Source: JBOHNM01 sp050730675
Lineage (GTDB): Bacteria > Planctomycetota > Phycisphaerae > Phycisphaerales > UBA1924
Reading direction: 5' to 3'
NCBI GenBank assembly: GCA_050730675.1
Contig: JBOHNM010000112.1
Coordinates: forward strand, 1-14,060
Length of the DNA stretch: 14,060 nt
The position numbers were made by a program, and so were the translations under genes. Below are positions 5,830 through 12,400 of the stretch, in pieces (position 1 is the stretch's first letter; every line of letters starts with the position of its first letter). The notes under the pieces were generated by a model. The model ran no database searches and was not told the DNA's origin. It saw only the letters and a program-made list of their open reading frames with translations.

Positions 5830-7395
5830 TCAGGGATCCAAGAGCAAGGCGCTCATCTCGATCAACTTCGCAATCGCTTCGATGTCTTCCGTGAGCGGCC
5901 GATCTTCGGTCAGCGGCTTGACCTTGCGGCGGATGATCTTGATCGCGCGTTCGACTGCTTCGCCGGACTTGAGCGGGCGGTGCTGCTCAATTCCTTGGGC
6001 CGCACAAAGCAATTCGACGGCGATCACACGGCGGGCGAGCTCAAGAGCGCGGCGGGCCTTGGCGGCGGCGCGCGGGCCCCAGGAGTTGTAATCCTCCATG
6101 CCTGCGCAAGTGGGGATGTTGGAAACGGTGGCAGGGGTGGCGAGGCCGATCATCTCGTTGACGCACGCCGCGGCAGTGTACTGAGCGATCATGAGGCCGG
6201 ACTGGAGGCCAGGCTTAGGGGCGAGGAAGGGCTTGAGGTGGGACTCGGGCTCGAACGCGCCGGTCATGAGGTAGGTGCGGCGTTCGGAGATGCCGGCGAG
6301 GTGGCAGAGGGCGATGGCGAGGTAGTCGAGCGGGAGGGCGATGGGCATGCCGTGGAAGTTGGCGCCGGAGATGATCTTCTCTTCGCCGCGTTTGGAGTTG
6401 GCGAAAACGAGTGGATTGTCGGTGACAGCACTGAGTTCCCTTTCGATGGCCCATTCGCAGGTGTTGATCGCGCCCCACGCGGCCCCCAAAACAGTTGGCG
6501 CGGCTCGAAGTGAATACGGGTCTTGCACTCGTGGGTCGTTGTCACGGTGGCTGTTGACTATCTCGCTTCCTTCCAACCAGAGTCTCATGTTGCTCGCGAC
6601 GCCCCAGCAATCGAAGCTGCGTGCTGCGTAGAGGCGTTCGTCGAGGTAGGCGTGGCTCGCGCGGCAGGCGTCGATGCTCATCGCCAGCGCGCATGTGGCG
6701 GCGAGATAAAGTTCGTTGGCATCATGCACGAGCAGTGCTCCCTCGCCGCACATCAAATGCGTGCCATTGATCAGGGCCAAGCCCTCCTTGGCCTCCAGCG
6801 TCAGCGGCTTGATTCCGGCGGCCTTGAGTGCCGCGGCTCCGGGCATGCGCCGGCCGTGATATGTTGCGTTGCCCTCGCCGATGGCAGCGAGCGCCACGGC
6901 GGCGAGTGGGGCCAGGTCGCCCGAGGCGCCGACCGAACCGATGCTCGGCACCACGGGCGTCACACCCTTGTTGAGCATCGCGACAATCGTGTCCACGACG
7001 AGCGGCCGGACGCCGGAGAGGCCGCGGGCGAGGGACGCGGCGAGGCAGAGCATCATGGCGCGGACGAGTTCCTCGCGCAGGGGCTCGCCGACGCCGGCGG
7101 TGTGCGAGCGGATGAGGTTGCGTTGGAGCGTGCGGAGATCGGCTGGGCCGATGCGCTGTTTGGCGAGCGAGCCGAAGCCGGTGTTGATGCCGTAGTGCGG
7201 CTGGCCGTCGGTGAGACAGTCCTCGACGACGCGGCGCGAGCGCTTCATTGCGGTGATGGACTTGGGCGAGACGGTGACACGCCTGCCGCGGCGAGCGACG
7301 GCGACGACATCGTCGATGGAGATCGGGCCGGTGGTGAGGGCGAGGGGCGATTTGGTCGAATGGGCCAAGCGAGGGCTCACATTGACCAAGTGCAT
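5830..7395 (-). CDS. hutH: Histidine ammonia-lyase (histidase)
   Basis: Histidase removes ammonia from L-histidine to give urocanate, the substrate of the neighbouring hutU product. The protein is 521 residues, slightly longer than the usual 500-510. GSVGASGDLAPLA (153-165) is the family signature, and Ala157-Ser158-Gly159 cyclise to the MIO cofactor. HYGINTGFGSL (67-77) carries the conserved catalytic tyrosine (Tyr68). Other family blocks are INGTHLMCGEGAL, DNPLVF and the QYTAAACVNEM stretch. ATG 7395 is the only upstream Met, but no good ribosome binding site precedes it; a GTG five codons in is an alternative. The first 24 residues look like a non-conserved extension. A dyad immediately upstream (7407-7448) may control expression. 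Gene order hutH-hutU on one strand fits co-transcription, although the 272-base gap could hold a second promoter. Confidence 0.97.
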   Translation of the reverse strand: MHLVNVSPRLAHSTKSPLALTTGPISIDDVVAVARRGRRVTVSPKSITAMKRSRRVVEDCLTDGQPHYGINTGFGSLAKQRIGPADLRTLQRNLIRSHTAGVGEPLREELVRAMMLCLAASLARGLSGVRPLVVDTIVAMLNKGVTPVVPSIGSVGASGDLAPLAAVALAAIGEGNATYHGRRMPGAAALKAAGIKPLTLEAKEGLALINGTHLMCGEGALLVHDANELYLAATCALAMSIDACRASHAYLDERLYAARSFDCWGVASNMRLWLEGSEIVNSHRDNDPRVQDPYSLRAAPTVLGAAWGAINTCEWAIERELSAVTDNPLVFANSKRGEEKIISGANFHGMPIALPLDYLAIALCHLAGISERRTYLMTGAFEPESHLKPFLAPKPGLQSGLMIAQYTAAACVNEMIGLATPATVSNIPTCAGMEDYNSWGPRAAAKARRALELARRVIAVELLCAAQGIEQHRPLKSGEAVERAIKIIRRKVKPLTEDRPLTEDIEAIAKLIEMSALLLDP

Positions 7396-7406
7396 TTTTC
7401 AGGCAA

Positions 7407-7448
7407 TTACATAGTCATACACAACGTCCGATAATGTATGTTATGTAA
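7407..7448. promoter_or_regulatory. Interrupted dyad upstream of hutH, possible operator
   Basis: TTACATAGTCATAC (7407-7420) and GTATGTTATGTAA (7436-7448) are near-perfect inverted repeats, differing by one small indel, around a 15-base centre. The dyad begins 12 bases upstream of the hutH ATG in unusually AT-rich DNA. GTATG...CATAC arms recall GntR-type operators such as those of the HutC repressor, but no regulator gene is present here. It might instead be an RNA hairpin at the end of the upstream pseudopilin-like gene, although the loop is long and the U-run is poor. Confidence 0.45.
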
Positions 7449-7520
7449 AGTTGATGGGTATGCGAACTTGGTCGTTGATCCATAATAGCAATTCGATCCT
7501 CCGGATTTTGATCGAGCACG

Positions 7521-8087
7521 TCAGTCGTTGGGGTACGGATCCATCGGGTCGAGCCATGCCGGGCGCGGCGTGACGTTCTGGAAGAACCCTTCCTCGCGGA
7601 CGACGCCGTCGTAGGTGACGGCCTGGCGACCCTTGTGCCATTCGAAGGCGTCCCAGTAGAGCATGTGGTGGCTGTCGTTTTGGTAGGTGCGGTAGGCACG
7701 CTTGGTGCTGGGCGGGTGGGCCGCGGCGTTGTGCGGGTCGAACATCGCGTTGTACGCGAGGTAGTTGTACGACGAGCCCTGGAGGAATTCGGGGCGCTTG
7801 CGGTCGCTGGGACAGAGCCAGGAGTCGGCGGGGACCTCGAACTGGTCGATGACGCCGCGGGATTCGTGGAGAGGGAAATCTCTGTACAACTCCACGTAGC
7901 ACGTGGTGGCGGTCGCGAGTTGACGCAGGTTGGCCGAACAGCGCGTGCGACGGGCGCCTTCGCGTGCTCCAGCGAGGCCGGTGGACATGAGCGACACCAG
8001 CGCACTGATGATCGTGACGACGACCAGTAGCTCCACAAGTGTGAAGGCGGGTGCGGTCCGTGCCTGGTGAGGCCAAGCGGCGCGCAT
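7521..8087 (-). CDS. Type II secretion pseudopilin / prepilin-like protein
   Basis: This encodes 188 residues from ATG 8087. A short basic leader (1-14) is followed by FTLVELLVVVTIISALVSLM (15-34), the class III prepilin signal: Phe+1, Glu+5 and a long hydrophobic helix that anchors the protein and packs the pilus. The residue before the cut is Ala14 rather than the usual Gly. AREGARRTRCSANLRQLATA (41-60) is the continuation typical of planctomycete pseudopilins, which occur in many copies per genome. The soluble part (61-188) is Tyr/His/Trp-rich and ends with DPMDPYPND. It includes the TYDGVVREEGFF segment, reminiscent of the DG motif near the end of DUF1559-type proteins. No assembly genes lie nearby, so its partner machinery is elsewhere. 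No clear ribosome binding site is seen. Confidence 0.85.
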   Translation of the reverse strand: MRAAWPHQARTAPAFTLVELLVVVTIISALVSLMSTGLAGAREGARRTRCSANLRQLATATTCYVELYRDFPLHESRGVIDQFEVPADSWLCPSDRKRPEFLQGSSYNYLAYNAMFDPHNAAAHPPSTKRAYRTYQNDSHHMLYWDAFEWHKGRQAVTYDGVVREEGFFQNVTPRPAWLDPMDPYPND

Positions 8088-8315
8088 GGGAGCGGTCCCG
8101 TACGCCGGGGACGTGCGGCCGGAGGGACTTCAGCGGTTCCAACAAGGGGCCGCCGGAATCGTGTCTGCCGCCTAGGGAAATGCACCCGACGCTCCCACTT
8201 CTGTCGTGCGGATGAACGGGCGACTTGGACGACTTGAGGAAAACTCAATCGCGTGGGTTCGGTCTGCGAGGTTTCTGCACGCCGGCGGGCACCCGAGCGG
8301 TGTGTCCGACTTCAG

Positions 8316-8852
8316 TTATCGGGGATCGAGGCGGAGCTCGAACCAGAGGGTGTCGTCCATCGGGTCGTCGTTGTAACGGTCGCACGGGACGAAGTCGAGG
8401 GCCGTGTAGAGGGCGATCGCCGGATGCATGGACGTCGAGGTGTCGAGCTTCATCACGGTGTACCCGATTTCGCGGGCGTCGGCGATGAGTTGCTCGCCAA
8501 GGAGGCGGCCGATGTGCTTGCCGCGGTGATCGGGTTTCACGTACATGCGCTTGAGTTCGCAGACGCCGGGGCCGACATTGGGGAGCGGGCGGAGGGCGAT
8601 GCACCCGGCCGGCGTTTCACCATCGAGGGCGAGGTAGATGCGGCCGCGGGGCGGGGCGTAGAGGCCGGGGAGTGCGGCGAGTTCGGCCTCAAAGCCCTGG
8701 TGCTGCAGGCTGCACGCCGCGACATCGGCGATGGCGATCGAGTACTCGCGGAAGAGCGAACGCGCGGCGTCGAGGAGCGGGCCGTGGTGGGCGGAGACGA
8801 TGGAGATCTGGGGATGCACGCAGGTGGCAGGGTACACGTCATCCCGGGCCAA
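8316..8852 (-). CDS. GNAT-family N-acetyltransferase
   Basis: This encodes 178 residues, the usual size of a single-domain GNAT enzyme that moves an acetyl group from acetyl-CoA to an amine; the substrate cannot be read from the sequence. Motif A is clear: CELKRMYVKPDHRGKHIGRLL (98-118), with the pyrophosphate-binding RGKHIG at 110-115. It is followed by helix GEQLIADAREIGY and strand VMKLDTS. The tail AIALYTALDFVPCDRYND (146-163) is motif B. Residues 33-70 (LFREYSIAIA...FEAELAALPGLYAPPRG) match the N-terminal half of a well-spread GNAT subgroup. The start is ATG 8852 because no later Met precedes the domain; no strong ribosome binding site is seen. It appears to be a single transcription unit next to a hairpin-rich spacer. 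Confidence 0.93.
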   Translation of the reverse strand: MARDDVYPATCVHPQISIVSAHHGPLLDAARSLFREYSIAIADVAACSLQHQGFEAELAALPGLYAPPRGRIYLALDGETPAGCIALRPLPNVGPGVCELKRMYVKPDHRGKHIGRLLGEQLIADAREIGYTVMKLDTSTSMHPAIALYTALDFVPCDRYNDDPMDDTLWFELRLDPR

Positions 8853-8998
8853 GTTGCGGGATGCCTAGCGGCTGAAGCCGGGCCGAGAGAAGCCCGTTGA
8901 AACGGGCTGAGAACCGAAAATGCATGAATATGTGGATACGACCTGGTTACCACCGCTGAAGCGGTGGCCTACTAGCGAGCAAGGCCGCTGAAGCGTCC
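8841..8998. repeat. Cluster of REP-like short palindromes with TGAA centres
   Basis: Four hairpins with the same centre lie in about 130 bases: CGGCT-GA-AGCCG (8869-8880), AGCCCGTT-GA-AACGGGCT (8891-8908, perfect), CCACCGCT-GA-AGCGGTGG (8950-8967, perfect) and GGCCGCT-GA-AGCGTCC (8983-8998, one mismatch). A further inverted pair, ATCCCG/CGGGAT (8841-8846, 8857-8862), precedes them and overlaps the start of the GNAT gene. The arms differ in sequence but the design is constant, as in REP/BIME elements moved by REP-associated tyrosine transposases. No transposase gene is in the window. Confidence 0.75.
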
Positions 8999-9044
8999 TA
9001 AAGAACAGATCGGAGTGGTGCGTACCGCGTGCGAACCACTCCGA
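8999..9044 (-). terminator. Probable proS terminator hairpin
   Basis: TCGGAGTGGT (9010-9019) pairs perfectly with ACCACTCCGA (9035-9044) over a 15-base loop. On the minus strand the stem is followed by TCTGTTCTTTA. It lies 22 bases past the proS stop codon. The loop is longer and the U-tract less pure than in a textbook terminator. Confidence 0.55.
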
Positions 9045-9066
9045 GTAGACGCTCTGTGCGTGGTTG

Positions 9067-10839
9067 TCAGCCGAGCGCGGCGAGCGTCTTGGCGACGATC
9101 TCGCTCATCGGGACGTTGACCGGCTTGTCCTTGCTCTTGCGGGGCTTGAACTCGATCGCATTCTCGGCGAGGGCCTTGTCGCCGATGACGAGCCGGATGG
9201 GGATGCCGATGAGGTCCGCGTCCTTGAACTTCACGCCCGGGCGTTCGTCGCGGTCGTCGATCAGCACTTCGCAGCCCTTGGCGGCGAGCTCGGCGGCGAG
9301 CTTTTGTGCCACAGTGACGTGCTCGGCCTTGAGCGTGGTGATGATGACGTGGTAGGGCGCGATGCCGGCGGGCCAGAGGATGCCGTCGGCGTCGTGGTTC
9401 TGTTCGACGCTGGCGGCCATGGTGCGCGAGACGCCGATGCCGTAGCAGCCCATGATGACCGAGCGCTTCTGCTGCTTGTCGTCCATAATGGCGAAGCCCA
9501 TGGCGTCGGAGTACTTGGTGCCGAGCTTGAAGATGTGGCCGACCTCGATGCCGCGGCCGGTGACGAGCTTGGCGGCGGGGTCGCGGGGCGAGGGGTCGCC
9601 GGCGAGGGCGTTGCGGATGTCGGCCACCTTTACATAACGCGGGTCGTCGAGTTTCCCGCCGACTTCGCGGCGCCAGTTGAAGTACTTCACGTGGTGGTCA
9701 GCCTTGTCGGAGCTGGAGGCCCAGAAGCCGCCGAGGCTGGCGTCGGGGTCGACGAGGAGCAGCGTGCTGGGCACGGAGTTGACTGTGCGCGGCGAGACGT
9801 AGCCGATGGCGAAGCCGGCGGCGCGGGCGGCCTTTTCGTCGGCGAGGGCGACCTTGAGGCCGGACTGGATCTTGACCTTGCCCTCGTTGACATCCTGGTC
9901 GCCGCGGACGACGGCGACGACCCACTTGGTCGGCGAGTCGGCGGGCTCGGTGACTTGGAAGACGATGCTCTTGAGCATGCGCTCGGGCTTGACCTTCATG
10001 AACTTGCCGACCTCGTCGATGCCCGGGAGGTTGGGAGTGTGGACCTCGGCCAACTCCCCCACTGCCGGCTCGGCGAAGGTGCCACGGGGGCGTTCACCGA
10101 TCTCGCATTTTTCGACGTTGGCGGCGTAGCCGCTGGCGGGGCACTTGAGGATGGTGTCCTCGCCGCTGTCGGCGTTGACCATGAACTCGTGGGAGGCGGA
10201 GCCGCCGATGGGGCCGCTCTCGGCGTCGACCACGGTGAAATCCAGGCCGCAGCGCGTGAAGACGTTGCGGTAGGCCTGGTACATACGGTCGTAGGTCTCG
10301 TTGAGCCCCCCCACTCCTTCCACGTTCATGTGGAAGGAGTAGGCGTCCTTCATGATGAACTCGCGGCAGCGGAGCAGGCCGGAACGCGGGCGGGCCTCGT
10401 CGCGGAACTTGGTCTGGATCTGGTAGAGGTTGATGGGGAGCTGGGTGTAGGACGAGACGGAGCCCTTGACGAGTTCGGTGACGGGCTCCTCGTGCGTGGG
10501 GCCAAGGGCGGAGATGGCGCCCTTGCGATCGGTGACCTTGAAGAGCAGGTCGCCGTAGTCGATATGGCGCTTGGTGCCGGCGTAGAGCTCGATCGGGAGC
10601 ATCGCGGGGAGGAGCATTTCACTGCCGCCGGCGGCGTCCATCTCCTGGCGGACGATCTCCGAGACCTTGCGGAGGACGCGCCAGCCGAGGGGGAGATAGT
10701 CGTAGATGCCCGAGCCGAGCTTGCGGATGAAGCCGGCGCGGGTGAGGAGGATGTGCGAGGGGCTCTCGGCCTCGGCCGGGGCCTCGCGCATGGTGGGGAT
10801 CAGGGTCTGGGACCAGCGGTGGACGGTGGCGGTTGACAT
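9067..10839 (-). CDS. proS: Prolyl-tRNA synthetase, bacterial long form with editing domain
   Basis: This class II aminoacyl-tRNA synthetase charges tRNA-Pro with proline. It has 590 residues, against about 570 for bacterial-type enzymes, from ATG 10839; the frame runs further upstream through repeat DNA without family similarity. Motif 1 region is LGSGIYDYLPLGWRVLRK (41-58). LGPTHEEPVTELV (112-124) follows, and motif 2 is TKFRDEARPRSGLLRCREFIMKDAYSFH (143-170). The INS editing domain that removes mis-charged Ala-tRNA-Pro lies between motifs 2 and 3, roughly 230-395. Motif 3 is GCYGIGVSRTMAASVEQ (464-480). The anticodon-binding domain (about 490-590) carries APYHVIITTL and DDRDERPGVKFKDADLIGIP. 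No leader regulator (T-box or similar) is visible, and no ribosome binding site is obvious before the start. Confidence 0.98.
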   Translation of the reverse strand: MSTATVHRWSQTLIPTMREAPAEAESPSHILLTRAGFIRKLGSGIYDYLPLGWRVLRKVSEIVRQEMDAAGGSEMLLPAMLPIELYAGTKRHIDYGDLLFKVTDRKGAISALGPTHEEPVTELVKGSVSSYTQLPINLYQIQTKFRDEARPRSGLLRCREFIMKDAYSFHMNVEGVGGLNETYDRMYQAYRNVFTRCGLDFTVVDAESGPIGGSASHEFMVNADSGEDTILKCPASGYAANVEKCEIGERPRGTFAEPAVGELAEVHTPNLPGIDEVGKFMKVKPERMLKSIVFQVTEPADSPTKWVVAVVRGDQDVNEGKVKIQSGLKVALADEKAARAAGFAIGYVSPRTVNSVPSTLLLVDPDASLGGFWASSSDKADHHVKYFNWRREVGGKLDDPRYVKVADIRNALAGDPSPRDPAAKLVTGRGIEVGHIFKLGTKYSDAMGFAIMDDKQQKRSVIMGCYGIGVSRTMAASVEQNHDADGILWPAGIAPYHVIITTLKAEHVTVAQKLAAELAAKGCEVLIDDRDERPGVKFKDADLIGIPIRLVIGDKALAENAIEFKPRKSKDKPVNVPMSEIVAKTLAALG

Positions 10840-11041
10840 GGGGCGGATGGTATCTGCGGAATCGCACGAAGACGCGAAGGGACGAAGGAAGACAGAAGAC
10901 GTGCACAGAGGGAACAGAGGGACGGAGCTACACAGAGAAAATACAGATAGCAGGGGTTCAAGACAACAGGCTGCCTCGAACCATTCTGTTTTCCCGTCTT
11001 TCTCTGTGTGTCTCGGTGTCCTCTGTGTACGAATCTGTGCC
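10840..11041. repeat. Intergenic element with imperfect long-range inverted repeats
   Basis: The 202 bases between lysC and proS are purine-rich on the left and pyrimidine-rich on the right. CACAGAGAAA (10931-10940) is an exact inverse of TTTCTCTGTG (10999-11008). GTGCACAGAGG (10901-10911) matches the inverse of CCTCTGTGTAC (11020-11030) at 10 of 11 positions. Internal copies of ACAGAGG add to the pattern. Similar ACAGAGGAACACAGAG-type spacers are scattered in many bacterial genomes. The transcript could fold into an extended hairpin; a mobile origin is possible but no terminal target duplication is evident. Confidence 0.65.
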
Positions 11042-11572
11042 TCAGGCTCGTACGGTCGTCTTGCCCTCGACGACGTGGGCCGTCGTTGGGACTTCGACCG
11101 CGTGCAGGCCGAAGGCGCTGTGGACGCAGCGGGTGGCGCGTTCGCCGTCGGCCTCGGCCACGACGCAGGAGATGCGGATCTCGCTGGTAGTGATGTTCTG
11201 GACGGTGATGCCCTCGTCGGCGAGGGACTTGAACATGCGGCTGGCGACGCCGGGGCTGGTGCGCATGCCGTCGCCGATGGCCGAGACGGTGCAGAGGTCG
11301 GCGTCGATGCGGATCGACTGAGCACCGATGGTGTGGCCGATCTTGTGGACGATGGCGCTGGCCTGCGGCAGGTCGGTCTTGTCGAGGGTGAAGGTCAGGT
11401 TGATCGTGCCGGGACCGTCATCCTCCTGGATGATGTCATCGACAGGGACATGGGCCGTGGCGATGGGGCCGAAGACGTCGCTCTGAATGCCGGGACGGTT
11501 GACGAGGCCGCGGATGGAGACGCGGCCGATGCCGCGCTTGAGGACGACGCTGGAAACAACACGGCTCTCCAT
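11042..11572 (-). CDS. lysC: Probable aspartokinase regulatory (beta) subunit from an in-frame internal start
   Basis: Within lysC, Met260 (ATG 11572) is preceded by GGAGG (11585-11581) with an ideal 8-base spacing. Translation from here gives 176 residues, MESRVVSSVVLKRG to the common stop, containing only the two ACT domains. This is the arrangement known for Bacillus subtilis aspartokinase II and Corynebacterium glutamicum LysC, where a beta subunit of about 160-172 residues is made from an internal start and joins the full-length alpha chain in an alpha2-beta2 enzyme regulated by end products. The site and frame are seen directly; production of the subunit in this organism is inferred. 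Confidence 0.65.
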   Translation of the reverse strand: MESRVVSSVVLKRGIGRVSIRGLVNRPGIQSDVFGPIATAHVPVDDIIQEDDGPGTINLTFTLDKTDLPQASAIVHKIGHTIGAQSIRIDADLCTVSAIGDGMRTSPGVASRMFKSLADEGITVQNITTSEIRISCVVAEADGERATRCVHSAFGLHAVEVPTTAHVVEGKTTVRA

Positions 11573-12349
11573 GGCTTGATCCTCCAGAACGATCAGGGTG
11601 CCTCGCTCGTCCCCCGCCCCCTCGCTGAGACCGGCACCATATTGGCTGTGCAGGACGCGGATAGGGACGTGGAACTTGCGGGCGAGTTCGACCGCCCGCG
11701 GGTGGATGACTTGGGAACCCAGGGCCGCGGCCTCGAGCATCTCATCGTAGCTGACGCGGGTGCGCAGTCGGGCGTCGGGGACGATGCGGGGATCGGCGGT
11801 GAAGACGCCGTCCACATCTTTGTAGATTTCGCACGTGCCGCCGAAGCGGGCGGCGAGGGCGACGGCGGTGGTGTCGGAGCCGCCGCGGCCGAGGGTCGCG
11901 GTGTCGCCTGCAGGGTTGATGCCCTGGAAGCCGGCGACGACGGGGACGGCGCCCTTGTCGAGCAGTTCCTGCACGCGGTCGCCCTGGACGCCGGTGATCG
12001 AGGCGCGGCCGTGGACTTGATCCACGCGGATGCCCGCCTGCTCGCCGGTGAGGCTGGCGGATGGACAGCCGAGGGACTGGAGCGTCAGGGCCATCATGGA
12101 GATGGCGACCTGCTCGCCGGTGGCGAGGAGCTGGTCGATCTCGCGCTTGTCGTGACCGACGGCGCCCCCGGGGAGCTTGACGGTGTCGATGAGTTCGAGC
12201 ATCTCGTCGGTCGCGTGGCCCATGGCCGAGACAACGACGATGACCTGATGGCCGCGGGCGCAAGCGCCGGCGGCGTGCTGGGCCGAGGCGCGGAGCTTCT
12301 CGGCGTCGGCCACCGATGTTCCACCGAATTTCTGGACGTACAGAGCCAC
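11042..12349 (-). CDS. lysC: Aspartate kinase
   Basis: Aspartokinase phosphorylates L-aspartate with ATP, the first committed step to lysine (diaminopimelate), threonine and methionine. I start it at GTG 12349, giving 435 residues beginning MALYVQKFGGTSVAD, which matches the family start. GGAGGGG lies 2-8 bases upstream. The ATG at 12388 would add 13 non-conserved residues. Motifs are KFGGTSV (7-13), VVSAMGHATDEM (39-50), GGSDTTAVALAA (156-167), and EIYKDVDGVFTADPRIV (174-190). Two ACT regulatory domains follow: about 265-345, and 350-425 with CTVSAIGDGMRTSPGVASRMF and NITTSEIRIS. This layout is that of feedback-inhibited monofunctional enzymes. The QueC-like gene ends 51 bases upstream, so the two are probably co-transcribed. 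An internal start at 11572 may yield a separate regulatory subunit. Confidence 0.97.
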   Translation of the reverse strand: MALYVQKFGGTSVADAEKLRASAQHAAGACARGHQVIVVVSAMGHATDEMLELIDTVKLPGGAVGHDKREIDQLLATGEQVAISMMALTLQSLGCPSASLTGEQAGIRVDQVHGRASITGVQGDRVQELLDKGAVPVVAGFQGINPAGDTATLGRGGSDTTAVALAARFGGTCEIYKDVDGVFTADPRIVPDARLRTRVSYDEMLEAAALGSQVIHPRAVELARKFHVPIRVLHSQYGAGLSEGAGDERGTLIVLEDQAMESRVVSSVVLKRGIGRVSIRGLVNRPGIQSDVFGPIATAHVPVDDIIQEDDGPGTINLTFTLDKTDLPQASAIVHKIGHTIGAQSIRIDADLCTVSAIGDGMRTSPGVASRMFKSLADEGITVQNITTSEIRISCVVAEADGERATRCVHSAFGLHAVEVPTTAHVVEGKTTVRA

Positions 12350-12400
12350 AGCCCCTCCGTGAGCAAAGCAGGCCGCGAAACCGCACACAAATGGCGGAAA

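Noticed and set aside
5820..5833. CTGAG-GAGT-CTCAG hairpin at the hutH stop
   Set aside because: The short stem overlaps the stop codon and no U-tract follows; probably chance.
8234..8248. TTGAG-GAAAA-CTCAA hairpin downstream of the GNAT gene
   Set aside because: The 5-bp AT-rich stem has no GC clamp and no U-tract, so it is too weak to call a terminator.
9064..10836. 590-codon + strand frame opposite proS
   Set aside because: It almost exactly mirrors the proS gene and has an Asp/Gly/Val/Ala/Leu-only composition; ProRS motifs lie on the minus strand.
10840..11325. N-terminal extension of proS to 11325
   Set aside because: The extra 162 residues translate the inverted-repeat spacer and the antisense of the lysC end; ProRS similarity begins at ATG 10839.
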